Of a DNA stretch of 64,000 bases, positions 29,967 through 40,210 are shown one piece after another; position 1 is the first letter of the stretch, and every line of letters begins with the position of its first letter. The notes beneath the pieces are model-generated. The model saw only the letters and a program-made list of their open reading frames with translations. It searched no databases and was not told where the DNA came from. This stretch comes from Prochlorococcus sp. AG-442-M23. Lineage in GTDB: Bacteria; Cyanobacteriota; Cyanobacteriia; PCC-6307; Cyanobiaceae. The stretch covers positions 1-64,000 of the forward strand of contig QCPW01000004.1 in NCBI GenBank assembly GCA_003209655.1, in the 5' to 3' direction. Made by a program: the position numbers and the translations under genes.

Positions 29967-31234
29967 TTAATTGATGCTTCAAGTTTGCCTTCATAAAGAG
30001 GAAAACGATTACATAAGGTCAATACTCTTTCTTTGCATTTATTTTCTATGAGTGAATCATCTGGGTAAAGCAATCTATCAGCGATAATTTCTCCAACTTC
30101 AGTAAATGCATTCTCATTAAAGCCTCTAGTAGTTAAAGCAGCAGTACCTAATCTTAGCCCGCTGGTTACAAAAGGTGATTCAGGGTCAAATGGAACAGTA
30201 TTTTTATTTGCAGTGATATTAACTTCACTCACTAGCAAGTCAGCAATTTTACCAGTCATATTGATACTTCTTAAATCGAGTAAAACAATATGATTATCAG
30301 TGCCTCCACTAACGATATTAATACCTCTATTTATTAAGGTTGAAGCTAGAACTTTGGCATTTTTTATTACTTGTCGGGAATAATTAACAAAATCTGGCTG
30401 TAAGGCTTCCAAAAATGCAACTGCTTTAGCGGCAATAATATGTTCTAGGGGTCCACCCTGAGTTCCTGGGAAAACAGATTTATCAAATTTCTTTCCAAAT
30501 TCTGCATTTTTACACAAGATAAGTCCACCTCTAGGCCCTCTTAATGTTTTATGAGTAGTTGTAGTTACTACATCACAATAAGGGATTGGATTTGGATGAA
30601 GTTTACTTGCTACAAGACCTGCGATATGTGCAATATCAGCCATTAAGAATGCACCAACTTCATCTGCAATTTTTCTGAATGATTCAAAATCGATTGTTCT
30701 TGGATAAGCGGAATATCCGCATATGATCAATTTTGGTTTTGTTTCTAGTGCTATCTCTCTTATTTCATCAAAATTTAATTCACTAGTTTCTTTATTTACA
30801 CCATAGTGAACTGCATTGAACCACTTACCACTCATATTTACTGGAGATCCATGAGTTAGGTGTCCACCATGAGATAAATCCATACCCATGATTGTGTCGC
30901 CAGGTTTAAGTAAACTTAGGAAAACAGCAGCATTTGCCTGTGCTCCACTATGGGGTTGCACATTAGCCCAATTTGCATTAAATAATTTTTTCGCTCTCTG
31001 AATAGCTAATTCTTCGATTTCATCAACAAATTCACATCCTCCATAATATCTTTTTTGAGGTAATCCCTCTGCGTATTTATTTGTAAGGACGGATCCTTGA
31101 GCCTGCATGACGGCAATTGATGCAAAATTTTCGCTTGCTATTAACTCAAGATGAGTTTCCTGTCTATTTTTTTCAGAGTTAATATAATTGGATATTACTG
31201 GATCACTTTCTTTAAGATTTTTAAGGATATTCAT
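29963..31234 (-). CDS. glyA: Serine hydroxymethyltransferase
   Basis: PLP enzyme converting serine and tetrahydrofolate to glycine and methylenetetrahydrofolate, the main one-carbon source, also used by ThyX. The 423 residues show the PLP-lysine segment [32 protein letters not shown] and [12 protein letters not shown]. Length is standard. It is the first gene of a four-gene run with cinA, leuC and leuD. Confidence 0.98.
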   Translation of the reverse strand: MNILKNLKESDPVISNYINSEKNRQETHLELIASENFASIAVMQAQGSVLTNKYAEGLPQKRYYGGCEFVDEIEELAIQRAKKLFNANWANVQPHSGAQANAAVFLSLLKPGDTIMGMDLSHGGHLTHGSPVNMSGKWFNAVHYGVNKETSELNFDEIREIALETKPKLIICGYSAYPRTIDFESFRKIADEVGAFLMADIAHIAGLVASKLHPNPIPYCDVVTTTTHKTLRGPRGGLILCKNAEFGKKFDKSVFPGTQGGPLEHIIAAKAVAFLEALQPDFVNYSRQVIKNAKVLASTLINRGINIVSGGTDNHIVLLDLRSINMTGKIADLLVSEVNITANKNTVPFDPESPFVTSGLRLGTAALTTRGFNENAFTEVGEIIADRLLYPDDSLIENKCKERVLTLCNRFPLYEGKLEASIK

Positions 31235-31311
31235 TGAATTTGATAAGTAATACTCATAATATAGACGATATTTTTTAGAAAAATATAAAAAGAATATTTC
31301 ATAATTTAAAA

Positions 31312-31385
31312 CGCGCCTGGAGAGATTCGAACTCCCGACACCCTGATCCGTAGTCAGGTGCTCTAATCCACTGAGCTACAGGCGC
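31312..31385 (-). tRNA. tRNA-Arg (ACG)
   Basis: 74-base tRNA read on the minus strand from 31385. The acceptor GCGCCTG pairs with CAGGCGC, with discriminator G. The D arm is AGCTCAGTGGATTAGAGC, the anticodon loop is CTACGGA with anticodon ACG (A34 is normally edited to inosine by TadA), and the T arm has GGGAGTTCGAATCTCTC. CCA is not encoded. Confidence 0.97.
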
Positions 31386-31471
31386 ATAATTATGTAATAT
31401 CTCTGTTTCAGGGTCTCTTAGTCAACTAGATTTCAGGTAAAATATCTATTATTAACAATCAAACTATTAAT

Positions 31472-31723
31472 ATGCCTATAAAGTGGTACGGAAATGGTGA
31501 TTTAGAAGATCCCATCTATAAACATTTTTCTCGAATAGTAAATTTTGTTATTCACTGCATGATATTTACTGCAATTGTAAGTGGCACTTGGCTTTATAAA
31601 GAAATTAAATATGAAATCGCTTTTTTTAATAATTTTGCAATTTTCTGGTCAATTCTTTTGGCCTCTCATTTACTTTTTGTAATTATAAAAAAACCTAAAG
31701 ATACATCAAAACAATCAACTTAA
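31472..31723 (+). CDS. Small two-span membrane protein, unknown
   Basis: An 83-residue protein starting MPIKWYGNGDLEDPIYKHFS with two hydrophobic segments (about 24-43 and 52-72) and a short charged tail. I do not recognise the family. It precedes the DUF3181-like gene by 15 bases on the same strand and may be co-transcribed. The conserved-looking polar N-terminus suggests a cytosolic face rather than a signal peptide. Confidence 0.65.
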   Translation: MPIKWYGNGDLEDPIYKHFSRIVNFVIHCMIFTAIVSGTWLYKEIKYEIAFFNNFAIFWSILLASHLLFVIIKKPKDTSKQST

Positions 31724-31738
31724 TTTAATTTCTAATTT

Positions 31739-32029
31739 ATGGACTCTCAGATACGAATAAGTGATCTAGAAAATATCATTTCAGAAAAGGTTTTTATAAA
31801 AATTGAAAAGTGGAATTTATATCTTGGAGATGCTGGCCTAGCTAGACATCTTGCTATTGAATGTATCAGCAATAAAGATCAAGGCCCATCGGAGGCTGCA
31901 AAAATAAGTTTGAAAGCGATAAATGTAAAAGTAGGTGATGGTGTTAATAGTATTCCACTTATTAATTTAATCACTACCTCACAAATTCTAGAATTAGAGG
32001 AGATTTTGGAAAGTTTCTTTGAAAACTAA
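31739..32029 (+). CDS. Small cyanobacterial protein, DUF3181-like
   Basis: A 96-residue soluble protein. KVFIKIEKWNLYLGDAGLAR, the GDGVNSIPLINLI segment and an acidic helical C-terminus (ILELEEILESFFEN) match what I recall of the cyanobacterial DUF3181 family. No function is known. Its last four bases overlap the end of the convergent murJ. Confidence 0.75.
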   Translation: MDSQIRISDLENIISEKVFIKIEKWNLYLGDAGLARHLAIECISNKDQGPSEAAKISLKAINVKVGDGVNSIPLINLITTSQILELEEILESFFEN

Positions 32030-33606
32030 ATTTTTTTAAAAACTTTAAATCTATTTACTTTAAAGCATTTTGTAAGTAAAAAATAGATTACAAAAAAAGC
32101 TAGAGATCCAAATATTAATAATAAAAATTCTCCTAGATTTGAATTGAAGTTATTTGTAGTTTTGAGAATAGTCAAACAAAGTGTGCTATCAAAAAATGCC
32201 GCTAATGACATGAGGATAATTTTCCTTAATAAATCTAAGTTAGGCAAATGGATATTTTCATTTCTCAGATTAAAAGCAAGCAAAATACAAGTTATAAAGT
32301 TGACTATTACTGAAGATAAAATTATTCCTACAACTCCAAAATTATATGGTGAAAGATTCCCAAAATTTTTAATTGGGGCACCAATTAATAACCAATCAAA
32401 AAAAATATTTAGTAATATCCCTGCAAGTGAAGACTTAAAAGGGAAGTTTGTTTTTTCTATTGAATAGTAAGTTCTTACTAATAAATCTCTATAAAGATAA
32501 AAAGGTATGCCAACTGCATAAGCAATTAATATATTTTTTACTTTTAAAGCCGCCGAATAATCAAAAGATCCCCTTTGAAAAACTAATTGTACTATTTGAT
32601 TATTAAAGGTTATGAAAAATCCCGTTAAAAAAATAGTTGTCAAGAAACAGTAATCTATTCCAGAGATCAATTTTTTTTGGAGGCCTCTATTGTCTTTATC
32701 ACTTCTCAATTTTGAGAATTTTGGAAGTAATGGCAAAATCAAAGAGTTAGATAATATGCCTAAAGGGGCTTGGATCAGAAAGTTTCCGTAAGCTAGTCCC
32801 GATGCTGCTCCTTGAAAACTTGAAGCGAAAAACATATCTATAAAAACATTAATTTGACTGAGACCTGATGATATAGATGCTGGAATAATTAGTTTGAAAA
32901 TCCTCCGCTCATTATCATTAAATAATTGGAAGTTTGACTCTAACCTCAAGAGACCGATTTTATTTATTTCCGAAATTTGAACAACAAACTGAATTAAAGT
33001 TCCTGTCAAAGTTGCAAAAGCTAGTAATCCCGAATAACTAAAGAAATGAGAATATGCATTTTCTTGGTTAAAAATCCAACTTAATAAAATAAAAAAAATA
33101 GTAGTTAGGCTTGTTATTGCTGGACTTATACTTGATAAAAAGAATTTTCTTTGGGCATTTAAGGCGCCAAAGCTTAAACCTATGAAGCCAGATAATGGGA
33201 TACAGGGTGTAAGTATTTTTAATTGGGAAGTGGCAATAGATTTAGCTTCGTAACTTAAATTGGGGGCTAATAATTCAATTAATAAACTGGAATTAAAGTA
33301 AATCAATATAGCTAAACCAATTAATAATATTGAAAGTTTTATGCTTACTTGAGTTAATACAATCCCTCCATTTTTTTTATTAAGGGGAGTTAGAACTGCA
33401 ACGACTGCGTTATGTAAGGGACCATTAATCCCTCCAATGATTATTAGCAAAAAACCAGGGATTATATAGGCATAATTAAATGCGTCGTATGTTACCCCAA
33501 CTCCAAAAGCAGCAGCTATAAATATTTGTCTTATACATCCAGCTAATTTACTAAGACTAGTACCAAACGAAATTGAAAAAACATTATTTTTTAAAAATGA
33601 ATCCAT
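32026..33606 (-). CDS. murJ: MurJ-type lipid II flippase
   Basis: Polytopic MOP-family transporter that flips lipid-linked peptidoglycan precursor across the inner membrane. I choose ATG 33606 (MDSFLKNNVF, 526 residues) over the TTG 13 codons upstream. Seen are SLSKLAGCIRQIFIAAAFG at the N-terminus, the region around GGINGPLHNAVVAVLTPL and about 14 hydrophobic segments, as expected for MviN/MurJ. It is convergent with the DUF3181-like gene and divergent from sfsA. Confidence 0.93.
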   Translation of the reverse strand: MDSFLKNNVFSISFGTSLSKLAGCIRQIFIAAAFGVGVTYDAFNYAYIIPGFLLIIIGGINGPLHNAVVAVLTPLNKKNGGIVLTQVSIKLSILLIGLAILIYFNSSLLIELLAPNLSYEAKSIATSQLKILTPCIPLSGFIGLSFGALNAQRKFFLSSISPAITSLTTIFFILLSWIFNQENAYSHFFSYSGLLAFATLTGTLIQFVVQISEINKIGLLRLESNFQLFNDNERRIFKLIIPASISSGLSQINVFIDMFFASSFQGAASGLAYGNFLIQAPLGILSNSLILPLLPKFSKLRSDKDNRGLQKKLISGIDYCFLTTIFLTGFFITFNNQIVQLVFQRGSFDYSAALKVKNILIAYAVGIPFYLYRDLLVRTYYSIEKTNFPFKSSLAGILLNIFFDWLLIGAPIKNFGNLSPYNFGVVGIILSSVIVNFITCILLAFNLRNENIHLPNLDLLRKIILMSLAAFFDSTLCLTILKTTNNFNSNLGEFLLLIFGSLAFFVIYFLLTKCFKVNRFKVFKKI

Positions 33607-33676
33607 TTGGATTTGTCTAAATTTTTCAAGAAGTATAAGTTTCAATTATATTTGATTTTTAACTAAAGACATATTT

Positions 33677-34432
33677 ATGAATGATCGGATAATTGAATTT
33701 GATCCATTAATTGAAGGGGTTTTAATTAAGAGGTATAAAAGGTTTCTTGCAGATATAAAATTAGAGAGTGGGGAGGTAGTAACTGCTCATTGTGCTAATA
33801 CAGGCCCAATGAAGGGACTTTTGAGTGAGGGAGCAAAAGTAAGAATAAGTGTTTCCCCTTCTCCAAAAAGAAAATTACCTTTTACTTGGGAACAGATATG
33901 TGTTTTAGATGCAAATAATGAGGAAGTTTGGGTTGGAATTAATACTTTATTTGCAAATAAGTTAATCAAAAAGGTCATTGAGAAAAATTTGCTAAATCAA
34001 ATAATAGGAGAAATAGAGACAATTAAATCTGAAGTACCTTATGGAAAAGATAAAAAAAGCAGAATTGACTTTTTTTTAACTCCAAAATCTTCAAATCCTG
34101 ATAATCGTAACATTTATATAGAGGTAAAAAATACTACTTGGATTACAAAAAATATTGCCCTATTCCCTGACACTGTAACGAAAAGAGGGCAAAAACACCT
34201 CTTAGAATTAAAAGAACTAATTCCTGAAAGTAAAAGTGTTTTAGTGCTTTGTATTACCCGGCAAGATGCCGATTTTTTTGCACCTGGAGATAAAGCAGAT
34301 CCCTTGTACGGCAAGCTCTTTAGAGAATCTTTGAGGGCAGGTATGATAACTATTCCTTGTTCATTTATTTTTCATAAAGATCATGTGTCATGGAATGGTA
34401 TTAAACCTTATAAGATAAATAAACAAACTTGA
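33677..34432 (+). CDS. sfsA: SfsA family protein
   Basis: A 251-residue member of the SfsA (sugar fermentation stimulation) family, which contains an OB-like N-terminal part and a PD-(D/E)XK-like nuclease core. Conserved patches are [19 protein letters not shown] followed by YIEVKNTTW (the Asp, and E-x-K of the nuclease fold), [12 protein letters not shown] and the C-terminal GK-(L/F)RE segment. The E. coli protein binds DNA; a role in sugar use is not established in cyanobacteria. The amt1 promoter begins 68 bases after its stop. Confidence 0.93.
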   Translation: MNDRIIEFDPLIEGVLIKRYKRFLADIKLESGEVVTAHCANTGPMKGLLSEGAKVRISVSPSPKRKLPFTWEQICVLDANNEEVWVGINTLFANKLIKKVIEKNLLNQIIGEIETIKSEVPYGKDKKSRIDFFLTPKSSNPDNRNIYIEVKNTTWITKNIALFPDTVTKRGQKHLLELKELIPESKSVLVLCITRQDADFFAPGDKADPLYGKLFRESLRAGMITIPCSFIFHKDHVSWNGIKPYKINKQT

Positions 34433-34500
34433 AATTTCGAAACGCTAAAATTAAATTTTTAAATTTAACAAATAATTTTTGAGGTGCAAGTATAAAAATG

Positions 34501-34550
34501 GTATAAACAACTACTAGACAGCGTTAAGTTTTTTGAATAAATTTAAATTT
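34501..34550 (+). promoter_or_regulatory. NtcA-activated promoter of amt1
   Basis: A perfect GTA-N8-TAC site lies at 34501-34514. After a 23-base interval comes TAAATT (34538-34543), which fits the TAN3T -10 consensus. This is the canonical class II NtcA promoter geometry, with the site centred near -41 if transcription starts around 34550. A leader of about 48 bases then contains GAAAGGAA, a ribosome-binding-like run, before the amt1 ATG at 34598. Confidence 0.85.
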
Positions 34551-34597
34551 GAAAGGAAACAGCAACCGCTGTTTTTTTGCAGACTAATTTTTTATTT

Positions 34598-36058
34598 ATG
34601 ACCACTGCTTTGCAAACGCCTCAAAGGCGCTCTAGGTCCAAACTCCAAGATGCAAGTCTTGTTAATGGACCTATGCTCCTTTTGAGGAGTATTCGTGGAT
34701 TCAGTTCAAACCGCTCTATGTTGTGGCTTGCAACTGTCCCTTTAGCTTTGTTTGGTTTAGGTATTTTTAATCTTTCAGCTCATGCAGCTGATTTACCTGA
34801 GTTGAATGCAGCTTTTCTTGCTAACAATCTATGGCTTTTGATCGCTACTATTTTAGTGATCTTCATGAACGCTGGTTTCGCTATGGTTGAAGCAGGAATG
34901 TGCCGTTCTAAGAACGCTGTTAACATTCTTGCTAAAAACCTCTTTGTATTTGCTCTAGCTGTAACTTCTTATTGGTTTATTGGCTATTCATTAATGTACG
35001 GAGGAAGTGTTGCTGACGGGTGGCTTTATTTTGGCGGCTTATTTTTTGATCCAACAGTTACCGCAGATATGGTTACTGATGCTGGATTAGTCCCAACAGT
35101 TGATTTCTTGTTCCAGTCTGCATTCGCAGGAACTGCAGCAACTATCGTTTCCGGTCTTGTTGCTGAAAGAGTTAAATTTGGAGAATTTGTTGTTTTTGCG
35201 ATTGTATTAACTGCATTTATTTATCCAATTGCTGGTAGCTGGAAATGGAATGGTGGTTGGCTCGATTCTTTAGGTTTTGTAGACTTTGCTGGCTCTTCAA
35301 TTGTTCACTCAGTTGGAGCATGGGCAGGTCTTGTAGGAGCTATGCTTCTTGGACCAAGAATTGGTAAATACACTGATGGTAAACCACAAGCGATGCCTGG
35401 CCATAATATGGCTATTGCCACGTTAGGTGCTTTGGTTCTATGGATAGGTTGGTATGGATTTAATCCTGGTTCTCAACTAGTCATGGATCAATGGGTCCCA
35501 TATGTTGCTGTAACAACTACTCTTGCAGCAGCAGCAGGCGCTATTGGAGCAACTATTGTTTCTACTTTAACTTCAGGAAAGCCTGATCTTACAATGATCA
35601 TTAACGGTATTCTTGCTGGTTTGGTTAGTATTACCGCAGGTTGTGGTGATATGACTCTTGCAGGAGCTTGGTTCGCTGGACTAGTTGGCGGAATAATCGT
35701 TGTATTCTCTGTTGCAGCACTTGATGCAGCCGAAATTGATGATCCTGTTGGTGCATTCTCTGTTCACGGAGTCTGCGGTGTATGGGGTACTCTTGTTATT
35801 GGTCTTTGGGGAACTGCAGTTCAAGGAGATGGAGCAGGCATGGGATTGTTCAATGGAGGTGGTATTAATCTACTACTTGTTCAAGCTCTTGGTGCAGCAG
35901 CTTATGCTATCTGGACACTTGTTACTTGCTGGATCGCTTGGTCTGTTATCGGAGGATTATTCGGAGGAATTCGTGTATCTGAAGAAGAAGAGACTCAAGG
36001 TTTAGATATTGGAGAGCATGGAATGGAGGCATATCCAGACTTTGCATCTGCTAAATAA
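34598..36058 (+). CDS. amt1: Ammonium transporter Amt1
   Basis: Inner-membrane ammonium channel of the Amt/Rh family. I choose ATG 34598 (MTTALQTPQR, 486 residues) over the TTG seven codons upstream. About eleven membrane segments follow a hydrophobic leader; diagnostic stretches are NAGFAMVEAGMCRSKNAVNI, VHSVGAWAGLVGAMLLGPR and AFSVHGVCGVWGTLVIGLWG with the pore histidine. The N-terminal Arg-rich stretch and signal-like segment are usual in cyanobacterial Amt1. Codons look less AT-biased than in neighbours, fitting high expression. NtcA control is indicated by the upstream site. Confidence 0.97.
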   Translation: MTTALQTPQRRSRSKLQDASLVNGPMLLLRSIRGFSSNRSMLWLATVPLALFGLGIFNLSAHAADLPELNAAFLANNLWLLIATILVIFMNAGFAMVEAGMCRSKNAVNILAKNLFVFALAVTSYWFIGYSLMYGGSVADGWLYFGGLFFDPTVTADMVTDAGLVPTVDFLFQSAFAGTAATIVSGLVAERVKFGEFVVFAIVLTAFIYPIAGSWKWNGGWLDSLGFVDFAGSSIVHSVGAWAGLVGAMLLGPRIGKYTDGKPQAMPGHNMAIATLGALVLWIGWYGFNPGSQLVMDQWVPYVAVTTTLAAAAGAIGATIVSTLTSGKPDLTMIINGILAGLVSITAGCGDMTLAGAWFAGLVGGIIVVFSVAALDAAEIDDPVGAFSVHGVCGVWGTLVIGLWGTAVQGDGAGMGLFNGGGINLLLVQALGAAAYAIWTLVTCWIAWSVIGGLFGGIRVSEEEETQGLDIGEHGMEAYPDFASAK

Positions 36059-36080
36059 TAAACTAGATCAAAATAAAACA

Positions 36081-36115
36081 AAGAAACTTGACTTTTGTCA
36101 GGTTTCTTTTTTTTT
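36081..36115 (+). terminator. Rho-independent terminator after amt1
   Basis: A 12-base-pair stem (36081-36092 with 36097-36108, one G-T pair) and a TTTT loop are followed by a T run to 36115. It lies 22 bases past the amt1 stop codon. It isolates amt1 from ispH and is the strongest intrinsic terminator in the window. Confidence 0.9.
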
Positions 36116-36153
36116 CGCAAAAAATTAATTTAAAATGATGTAATATTAAAATT

Positions 36154-37350
36154 ATGGATACCCAAGCAGTAAAACACAAAATACAACATTCGGGAAGATA
36201 TAACCGTAAGGGTTTTGAATCTCCTACTAAACGTGCTAAGGCTTTAGGGGAATCATATCAAAGTGACTTAATAGCATCGATAAGAGAAAATGATTTTACT
36301 TTTGAAAAAGGCAGGTTAAAAATAAAACTCGCTAAATCTTTTGGTTTTTGTTGGGGAGTTGAAAGAGCAGTTGCAATGGCCTATGAAACTAGAAGACATT
36401 ATCCTAATGAAGTTATTTGGATGACGAATGAAATTATTCATAATCCTTCAGTTAATAATCATCTCAGCAGAATGAATGTAAAAATAATTTCTGCAAAAAA
36501 TGGAATAAAGGATTTCTCCTCAGTATCAACCGGGGATGTTGTAATTCTTCCTGCTTTTGGAGCAACAGTTCAAGAGATGCAATTACTGCATGAAAAAGAA
36601 TGCCAGATAATTGATACTACTTGCCCTTGGGTTTCTAAAGTTTGGCATACTGTTGAGAAGCATAAAAAGCACACTTTTACTTCTATTATTCATGGTAAAT
36701 ATAAACATGAAGAAACTCTTGCTACCAGATCATTTGCAGGAAATTACTTAGTAGTTTCTGATTTAAGAGAGGCTGAATATGTATCTGATTACATCAAAGG
36801 AAATGGTGATAAAAAGAAATTCATTAATAAGTTTGCAAAAGCTTGTTCAAATGGATTTGATCCAGATATTCATCTTGAAAGAATTGGAGTTGCGAATCAA
36901 ACAACAATGCTCAAAAGTGAAACTGAGGAAATTGGGAAATTTTTTGAAAAAACTATGATAGCTAAATATGGCCCGGCAAATATTAATGATCATTTTTTAG
37001 CTTTTAATACTATTTGTGATGCTACAGAGGAAAGACAAGATGCAATGTTTTCTTTAGTTAATGAAGATCTGGATATTCTTGTAGTAATTGGAGGATTTAA
37101 TTCTTCAAATACTACTCATTTGCAGGAAATCGCAATAACTAATAACATTGAATCATTCCATATTGATATATCAGATAGAATTTCAGTTGAGAATAATTCT
37201 ATTTGTCATAAACCTCTTCAATCTGAATTAATTTTGAAGAAGAATTTTATTCCAGACGGTAAAGTTAAGGTTGGTATCACCTCCGGAGCATCTACTCCTG
37301 ATAAAATAGTTGCAGATGTTATCGAAAAATTAGTTGCTATTACAAAATAA
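36154..37350 (+). CDS. ispH: 4-hydroxy-3-methylbut-2-enyl diphosphate reductase
   Basis: Last enzyme of the MEP pathway, producing IPP and DMAPP for carotenoids, the chlorophyll phytol tail and quinones, using a 4Fe-4S cluster. The 398 residues show the three cluster cysteines in [29 protein letters not shown] and [14 protein letters not shown]. The long form with an N-terminal extension of about 50 residues and an insertion after the second cysteine is the cyanobacterial/plastid type. It stands alone. Confidence 0.96.
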   Translation: MDTQAVKHKIQHSGRYNRKGFESPTKRAKALGESYQSDLIASIRENDFTFEKGRLKIKLAKSFGFCWGVERAVAMAYETRRHYPNEVIWMTNEIIHNPSVNNHLSRMNVKIISAKNGIKDFSSVSTGDVVILPAFGATVQEMQLLHEKECQIIDTTCPWVSKVWHTVEKHKKHTFTSIIHGKYKHEETLATRSFAGNYLVVSDLREAEYVSDYIKGNGDKKKFINKFAKACSNGFDPDIHLERIGVANQTTMLKSETEEIGKFFEKTMIAKYGPANINDHFLAFNTICDATEERQDAMFSLVNEDLDILVVIGGFNSSNTTHLQEIAITNNIESFHIDISDRISVENNSICHKPLQSELILKKNFIPDGKVKVGITSGASTPDKIVADVIEKLVAITK

Positions 37351-37443
37351 ATATTAATTTTTCTGCTCAATTTTTAACTTTATCCAGTTTATATTTTAAA
37401 ACTATCTAAGCTATTGTTTAGAATAATTAAAATTAATTGATGT

Positions 37444-38004
37444 ATGGAAGACAGTAAACAATCTAATCAAGATCAAACAGCAAAAATGAATGCTTCTAAG
37501 GCTCCTCAAAAAGTTGAGGTTGTTGTAGCAAATACTTCGACAAATTCGGAAGTAAATATCTTAGGAGAATTATCAATTTTTATTTTAAGGATCGGCTTTA
37601 GTATATTGATGATTCATCATGGTCTAGAAAAACTTCAGGATCCTCAAGGATTCGCAGAATTTGTTGTGGGTAAATATTTCCCTTTTTTACCTGGAGATCC
37701 AGTAATTTGGACCTTTGGAGCTGCTATCACTCAATTAGTATGCCCATTGGGATTGGCTTTAGGAGTTTTTGCAAGGCTTTGTTCACTTGGTCTATTCTCT
37801 ACGATGGCATTCGCTGTTTATTTTCACCTACTAGATACAGGTTTAGAAGGATTTCCACTAGCAGTAGTTGAAGGTCATAATTATGCTTTTGAGCTTTCTT
37901 TTATATACGGAGCTATTTCTCTTTATTTTTTATGTGCAGGTCCTGGAAGGTTAGCGTTACTTCGTAAGACTAACAAAATAACTTATTATCCAAAGACAAA
38001 TTAA
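37444..38004 (+). CDS. DoxX family membrane protein
   Basis: A 186-residue protein with a polar, Gln/Lys-rich N-terminus of about 40 residues and then four hydrophobic segments. The first segment carries FSILMIHHGLEKLQDPQGF, the conserved DoxX start, and later PFLPGDP and LSFIYGAISLYFLCAGPGRL appear. DoxX proteins have been linked to quinone or thiol redox chemistry, but this branch has no assigned role. Stop codons of this gene and convergent purH are one base apart. Confidence 0.85.
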   Translation: MEDSKQSNQDQTAKMNASKAPQKVEVVVANTSTNSEVNILGELSIFILRIGFSILMIHHGLEKLQDPQGFAEFVVGKYFPFLPGDPVIWTFGAAITQLVCPLGLALGVFARLCSLGLFSTMAFAVYFHLLDTGLEGFPLAVVEGHNYAFELSFIYGAISLYFLCAGPGRLALLRKTNKITYYPKTN

Positions 38005-38005
38005 C

Positions 38006-39559
38006 TTAATGTAGAAAATGTCTCTTTTTGGTGAATATCATGGAAATTCCTTTTGAATTACAAATATTAATACTTTCTTCATCCCTTATACTCCCTCCGG
38101 GCTGAATAATAGACTTTATTCCATAGCTATCGGCAAGTTCTACTGTATCGGCGAACGGAAAAAATCCATCACTTGCTAAAACCCCTCCAACACTAAACTC
38201 TTTAGCTGCTTCTAAAGCTATTTTTGCAGCCCCAACCCTATTCATTTGCCCAGCTCCTATTCCAAGAGTTTGTTGATCTTTTGCAATAACAATGGCGTTG
38301 GATTTAACATGTTTACAAATTTTCCAAGCAAAATTTAAATCTAAAGATTCTTTTGCATTCGGTAAATTTTTAGTTACCGAAATCCAAGAATCTTCATTAT
38401 TTTCCTTATTGTCAGAGTCTTGTATTAGTAGGCCGCCCATAATTGATTTTGTACAAGTTTGTTTCTTTTTTGGAATTTGATCTTTTGAAAACTTTAAAAT
38501 TCTTAAATTCTTTTTGATTTTTAAAATTTCTAAAGCCTCTGGATCAAAAGATGGAGCTACTATACATTCTAAGAAAATATCTTTGAGGTTAATTGCAGTT
38601 TCACTATCCACATTGGAATTAAAAGCAACTATTCCTCCAAATGCACTAACTGAGTCACATGCCAAAGCATTTAAAAATGCTTGTGAGGCTGAATTACCAG
38701 TAGAGGCACCACAAGGATTATTGTGTTTCAAAATAACAGATGTAACCCTTTCTGTTGTAAGTTCATCTTTTTCTTCATAGCCAAATTCTAAAACTGTTGA
38801 AAGTGCAGACTCAAGATCCAATAAATTATTATAACTAAGTTCTTTCCCTTGTAACTGTTCTGCTGAGTTCCATCCAATATTATTTAAACCATACCAAAAA
38901 GCTTTTTGATGAGGATTTTCCCCATATCGTAAGGTTTTAATTAGTGGATAAGATTCAATATATTTGTTAGATTGTAAACCTTTTGCTTTTTTTATCCAAT
39001 TAGATATCGCAGTGTCATAGTCAGCTGTATGTTGAAAAGCTTCAAGGGCTAATTTTGCTTTATATGATTCTGTTAACTCCCCTTTTTTACTTTCTTCAAG
39101 AAATTCTTGATATTGACTAGGATCGACTAAAACGGAAACGTCCTTATGATTTTTAGCTGCAGAACGAATCATTGATGGTCCTCCGATATCAATATTTTCA
39201 ATAGCATCTTCCCATTTAGATCCCTTTTCAACAGTTTTCTTAAAAGGATATAAATTTACAACTACTAAATCAATTAGTTCAAGATCGTAAGCTTCTATAT
39301 CTTTTTTATGTTCCTGGTCTTTTCTTTTAGCTAATATTCCTCCGTGGATTTTCGGATGTAAAGTTTTAACTCTTCCTCCAAGGATTTCTGGAGAATTAGT
39401 AAAATCTGTGACTTTAATAACTGGAATTTTTGCCTCTATTAGATGTTTAGCAGTGCCTCCACTTGATAGAATTTTATAATTAAATTTTTCTACCAATTCT
39501 GTACAAAATGGGATTATATTTTTTTTATCAGAGACACTTACCAGGGCTAATGGTGACAT
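38006..39559 (-). CDS. purH: Bifunctional AICAR formyltransferase/IMP cyclohydrolase
   Basis: Catalyses the last two steps of IMP synthesis. The 517 residues have the MGS-like cyclohydrolase domain at the N-terminus (SVSDKKNIIPFC, GGRVKTLHPKIHGGILAKR, VVNLYPFKKT) and the formyltransferase domain from about residue 200. The latter shows LRYGENPHQKAFWYG, LKHNNPCGAS with the catalytic Lys-His pair and GFFPFADTVELA. It is full length and stands alone on the minus strand. Confidence 0.97.
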   Translation of the reverse strand: MSPLALVSVSDKKNIIPFCTELVEKFNYKILSSGGTAKHLIEAKIPVIKVTDFTNSPEILGGRVKTLHPKIHGGILAKRKDQEHKKDIEAYDLELIDLVVVNLYPFKKTVEKGSKWEDAIENIDIGGPSMIRSAAKNHKDVSVLVDPSQYQEFLEESKKGELTESYKAKLALEAFQHTADYDTAISNWIKKAKGLQSNKYIESYPLIKTLRYGENPHQKAFWYGLNNIGWNSAEQLQGKELSYNNLLDLESALSTVLEFGYEEKDELTTERVTSVILKHNNPCGASTGNSASQAFLNALACDSVSAFGGIVAFNSNVDSETAINLKDIFLECIVAPSFDPEALEILKIKKNLRILKFSKDQIPKKKQTCTKSIMGGLLIQDSDNKENNEDSWISVTKNLPNAKESLDLNFAWKICKHVKSNAIVIAKDQQTLGIGAGQMNRVGAAKIALEAAKEFSVGGVLASDGFFPFADTVELADSYGIKSIIQPGGSIRDEESINICNSKGISMIFTKKRHFLH

Positions 39560-39592
39560 TATTGAAAAGTTTACTTACTTAAGAATATAAAC

Positions 39593-40210
39593 ATGAAATA
39601 TGATATTAATCATGAATTTGTCTCGATTAGCTCTCAAACCGCAACCCATAGAATAATTTTGCTACATGGTTGGGGAGCCGACGCAGATGACCTTTTAGCA
39701 CTTGGAAAGGAGATTAAAGAAAAAATAAATCTTGATTTTGAGGTAATTTCTTTGAGGGCTCCTGCATTACATCCAAGTGGTCAGGGAAGACAGTGGTATG
39801 GATTATACCCACATGATTGGAAAGGGGCTGAGGTTGAAGTAAATAAACTTTTAGATACATTAAAAAAATTTGATACTGATCAGATTTCAATTGAAAAAAC
39901 AATTTTGTTGGGTTTTTCGCAGGGGGCAGCTATGGCAATTGATGCAGGATTTAAATTAAATTTAGGACTTATTGTTGCTTGCAGTGGTTATCCTCATCCA
40001 AACTGGGCTCCAGGAGAAAAATGCCCTCCATTAATTGTTAGTCATGGTTTATTTGATGAAGTGGTTCCTATAGATGCTTCAAGAATTATTCATGAAACGG
40101 TAAAAAGTAAGTCTCATGAATTTTGTGAATTAATAGAATTTGATGGATTTCATCAAATTGATTCAAATTTAATTGATTTTATAAGTTCAAATATAAGTGA
40201 TATTTTTTAA
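39593..40210 (+). CDS. Phospholipase/carboxylesterase-type alpha/beta hydrolase
   Basis: A 205-residue serine hydrolase. The oxyanion region is LLHGWGADADDLLALGKEI, the nucleophile elbow GFSQGAAMA (Ser in GxSxG), the catalytic Asp in SHGLFDEVVPI and the His in FDGFHQI. It fits the Abhydrolase_2/YpfH-like esterase family with small acyl-ester substrates. The true substrate is unknown. Its stop overlaps the convergent DUF3155-like gene by four bases. Confidence 0.85.
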   Translation: MKYDINHEFVSISSQTATHRIILLHGWGADADDLLALGKEIKEKINLDFEVISLRAPALHPSGQGRQWYGLYPHDWKGAEVEVNKLLDTLKKFDTDQISIEKTILLGFSQGAAMAIDAGFKLNLGLIVACSGYPHPNWAPGEKCPPLIVSHGLFDEVVPIDASRIIHETVKSKSHEFCELIEFDGFHQIDSNLIDFISSNISDIF

